Origin: Candidatus Woesearchaeota archaeon
GTDB taxonomy: Archaea > Nanobdellota > Nanobdellia > Woesearchaeales > UBA525
Direction of reading: 5' to 3'
Length of the DNA stretch: 12,321 nt
Assembly (NCBI GenBank): GCA_003694385.1
Contig: RFKA01000039.1
Coordinates: forward strand, 1-12,321
Position 1 is the first letter of the stretch, and the number at the start of each line of letters is the position of its first letter. The notes beneath the pieces are model-generated. The model was not told the origin of the DNA. It saw only the letters and a program-made list of their open reading frames with translations, and did not search any database. Below, in pieces: positions 11,585 to 12,321 of the stretch. The position numbers were made by a program, and so were the translations under genes.

Positions 11585-12321
11585 TACCTCGTCACGACGA
11601 AGCTCGCGACCTGCTCCTGGAGCTTCCGCGCGCGAGCATCCTTCGCGAAGTGGTCGCGAATCGGCTGGAGGGCTGCGTCGAGGTACTTCGCCACCATCGC
11701 CTTAAGGTCCATCGGGTGGAGCTCGCCCGCGACGAACGCGCGCTCAAGCTCCTCGTAATTCGCGAACGAAACCGTGCCGCCGAACTTCTCCGGCCGCTCA
11801 ACGACGAGCTCCCGGTTCAGCTCGAAGAGCAAGTACTTACAGTACTCGAGCACGGGATTCTCCGCCGCCTGCTTCGCGGGACAGTAGGCTTTAGTGAGCT
11901 TGCGCTTGATATCCTCCGTCGTGTCCGTCACGAAGATGGCGGTATCAGGCCGGCTCTTGCTCATCTTCATCGCGTTCGCGCGCTCGACAGCGTCGTCCGT
12001 TTTCGGCGGCTCCGCGAGGCCCATGAGCATGTGGTGGCTCACGATAATAGGCTTTTTCCTCCCGAGCTTCTCGGCGAGTTCGCGCGCGAGCACATTCACT
12101 TTGCGCTGGTCCATGCCGAGCTGGCACACGTCCGCCTTGAGGAAGAAGATATCCGCGACCTGCATGCACGGGTAGAGAATCTGGCTCGCGTGCAGCGTAT
12201 CCGACTCCGAACGCCCCATGATCTGCGTCGTGCGGAGGATGCGCTTGAGCGTGCTGGCCGTCGCGACCTGCATGACGAGCTTCCAGTAATCGTCATCCTT
12301 GACGAGCTCGCTCGCCCAGAC
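11584..12321 (-). CDS. tyrS: Tyrosyl-tRNA synthetase, archaeal type (5' end outside window)
   Basis: A class I aminoacyl-tRNA synthetase that charges tRNA-Tyr. The last 245 residues are present and the frame stays open to the right edge, starting VWASELVKDDDYWKLV. Counting from the Met at 12273, SQILYPCMQVADIFFLKADV (30-49) and GMDQRKVN (53-60) form the tyrosine/ATP pocket. VSHHMLMGL and the KMSKS loop (103-107, with AMKMSKSRPDTAIFV) complete the catalytic core. KAYCPAKQAAENPVLEY and the C-terminal LHPMDLKAMVAKYL helices are typical of the archaeal/eukaryotic enzyme, which lacks the bacterial S4-like tail. The related TrpRS was considered, but the YPxMQ...GMDQRK spacing and the C-terminal part fit TyrRS. 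The Met at 12273 is internal, not the start. Confidence 0.93.
   Translation of the reverse strand, partial: VWASELVKDDDYWKLVMQVATASTLKRILRTTQIMGRSESDTLHASQILYPCMQVADIFFLKADVCQLGMDQRKVNVLARELAEKLGRKKPIIVSHHMLMGLAEPPKTDDAVERANAMKMSKSRPDTAIFVTDTTEDIKRKLTKAYCPAKQAAENPVLEYCKYLLFELNRELVVERPEKFGGTVSFANYEELERAFVAGELHPMDLKAMVAKYLDAALQPIRDHFAKDARARKLQEQVASFVVTR

Overview
The window is archaeal chromosomal DNA. It carries a ribosomal and transcription block L30e, NusA-like KH protein, S12 in the archaeal order, an archaeal Elp3, an archaeal-type tyrosyl-tRNA synthetase and an HTH-fused CTP-dependent riboflavin kinase. Most first genes have a TATA box centred about 26 bases before the start codon, the spacing expected for leaderless archaeal mRNAs. 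Most of the DNA looks GC-rich (roughly 60% by eye); only the first ~1 kb looks clearly lower. The compact layout, the archaeal prepilin peptidase and the odd HIT proteins would fit a DPANN-type archaeon such as a Woesearchaeota relative, but that placement is inference; only 'archaeon' is secure.

Layout, left to right. A 5'-truncated Fic protein (+) of different base composition runs to 958. A membrane prepilin peptidase (+, 1046-1903) meets head-on a translationally coupled pair of HIT-fold proteins (-, 1900-3500); both lack the catalytic middle histidine. A single-cluster ferredoxin (-, 3622-3867) is divergent from elp3 (+, 3984-5668), which has an apparent one-base frameshift near 4650. 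Two further + genes follow, a HAD hydrolase and a NOL1/NOP2/Sun m5C RNA methyltransferase. From 7287 on everything is on the - strand: a GGDEF diguanylate cyclase (7287-7958), then reading rightwards S12, the NusA-like protein and L30e (8114-9248), an EamA transporter and the riboflavin kinase/regulator (9273-10820), an alpha/beta hydrolase (10886-11554), and tyrS, which runs off the right edge.

How genes may work together. L30e-NusA-S12 is an ordinary translation/transcription operon, here without downstream S7 and EF-1A. The riboflavin kinase/regulator and EamA transporter abut with no gap, suggesting a flavin uptake and trapping unit; palindromic repeats sit just upstream of its promoter. 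Elp3 and the m5C methyltransferase are RNA-modification enzymes in one co-oriented run. The GGDEF enzyme has intact catalytic and product-inhibition motifs, which is unusual for an archaeon, and its upstream region holds an 11-base direct repeat 20 bases apart. No tRNA, rRNA, CRISPR array, insertion sequence or origin was seen. No stretch over 300 bases lacks a gene; the longest gap is 7959-8113.
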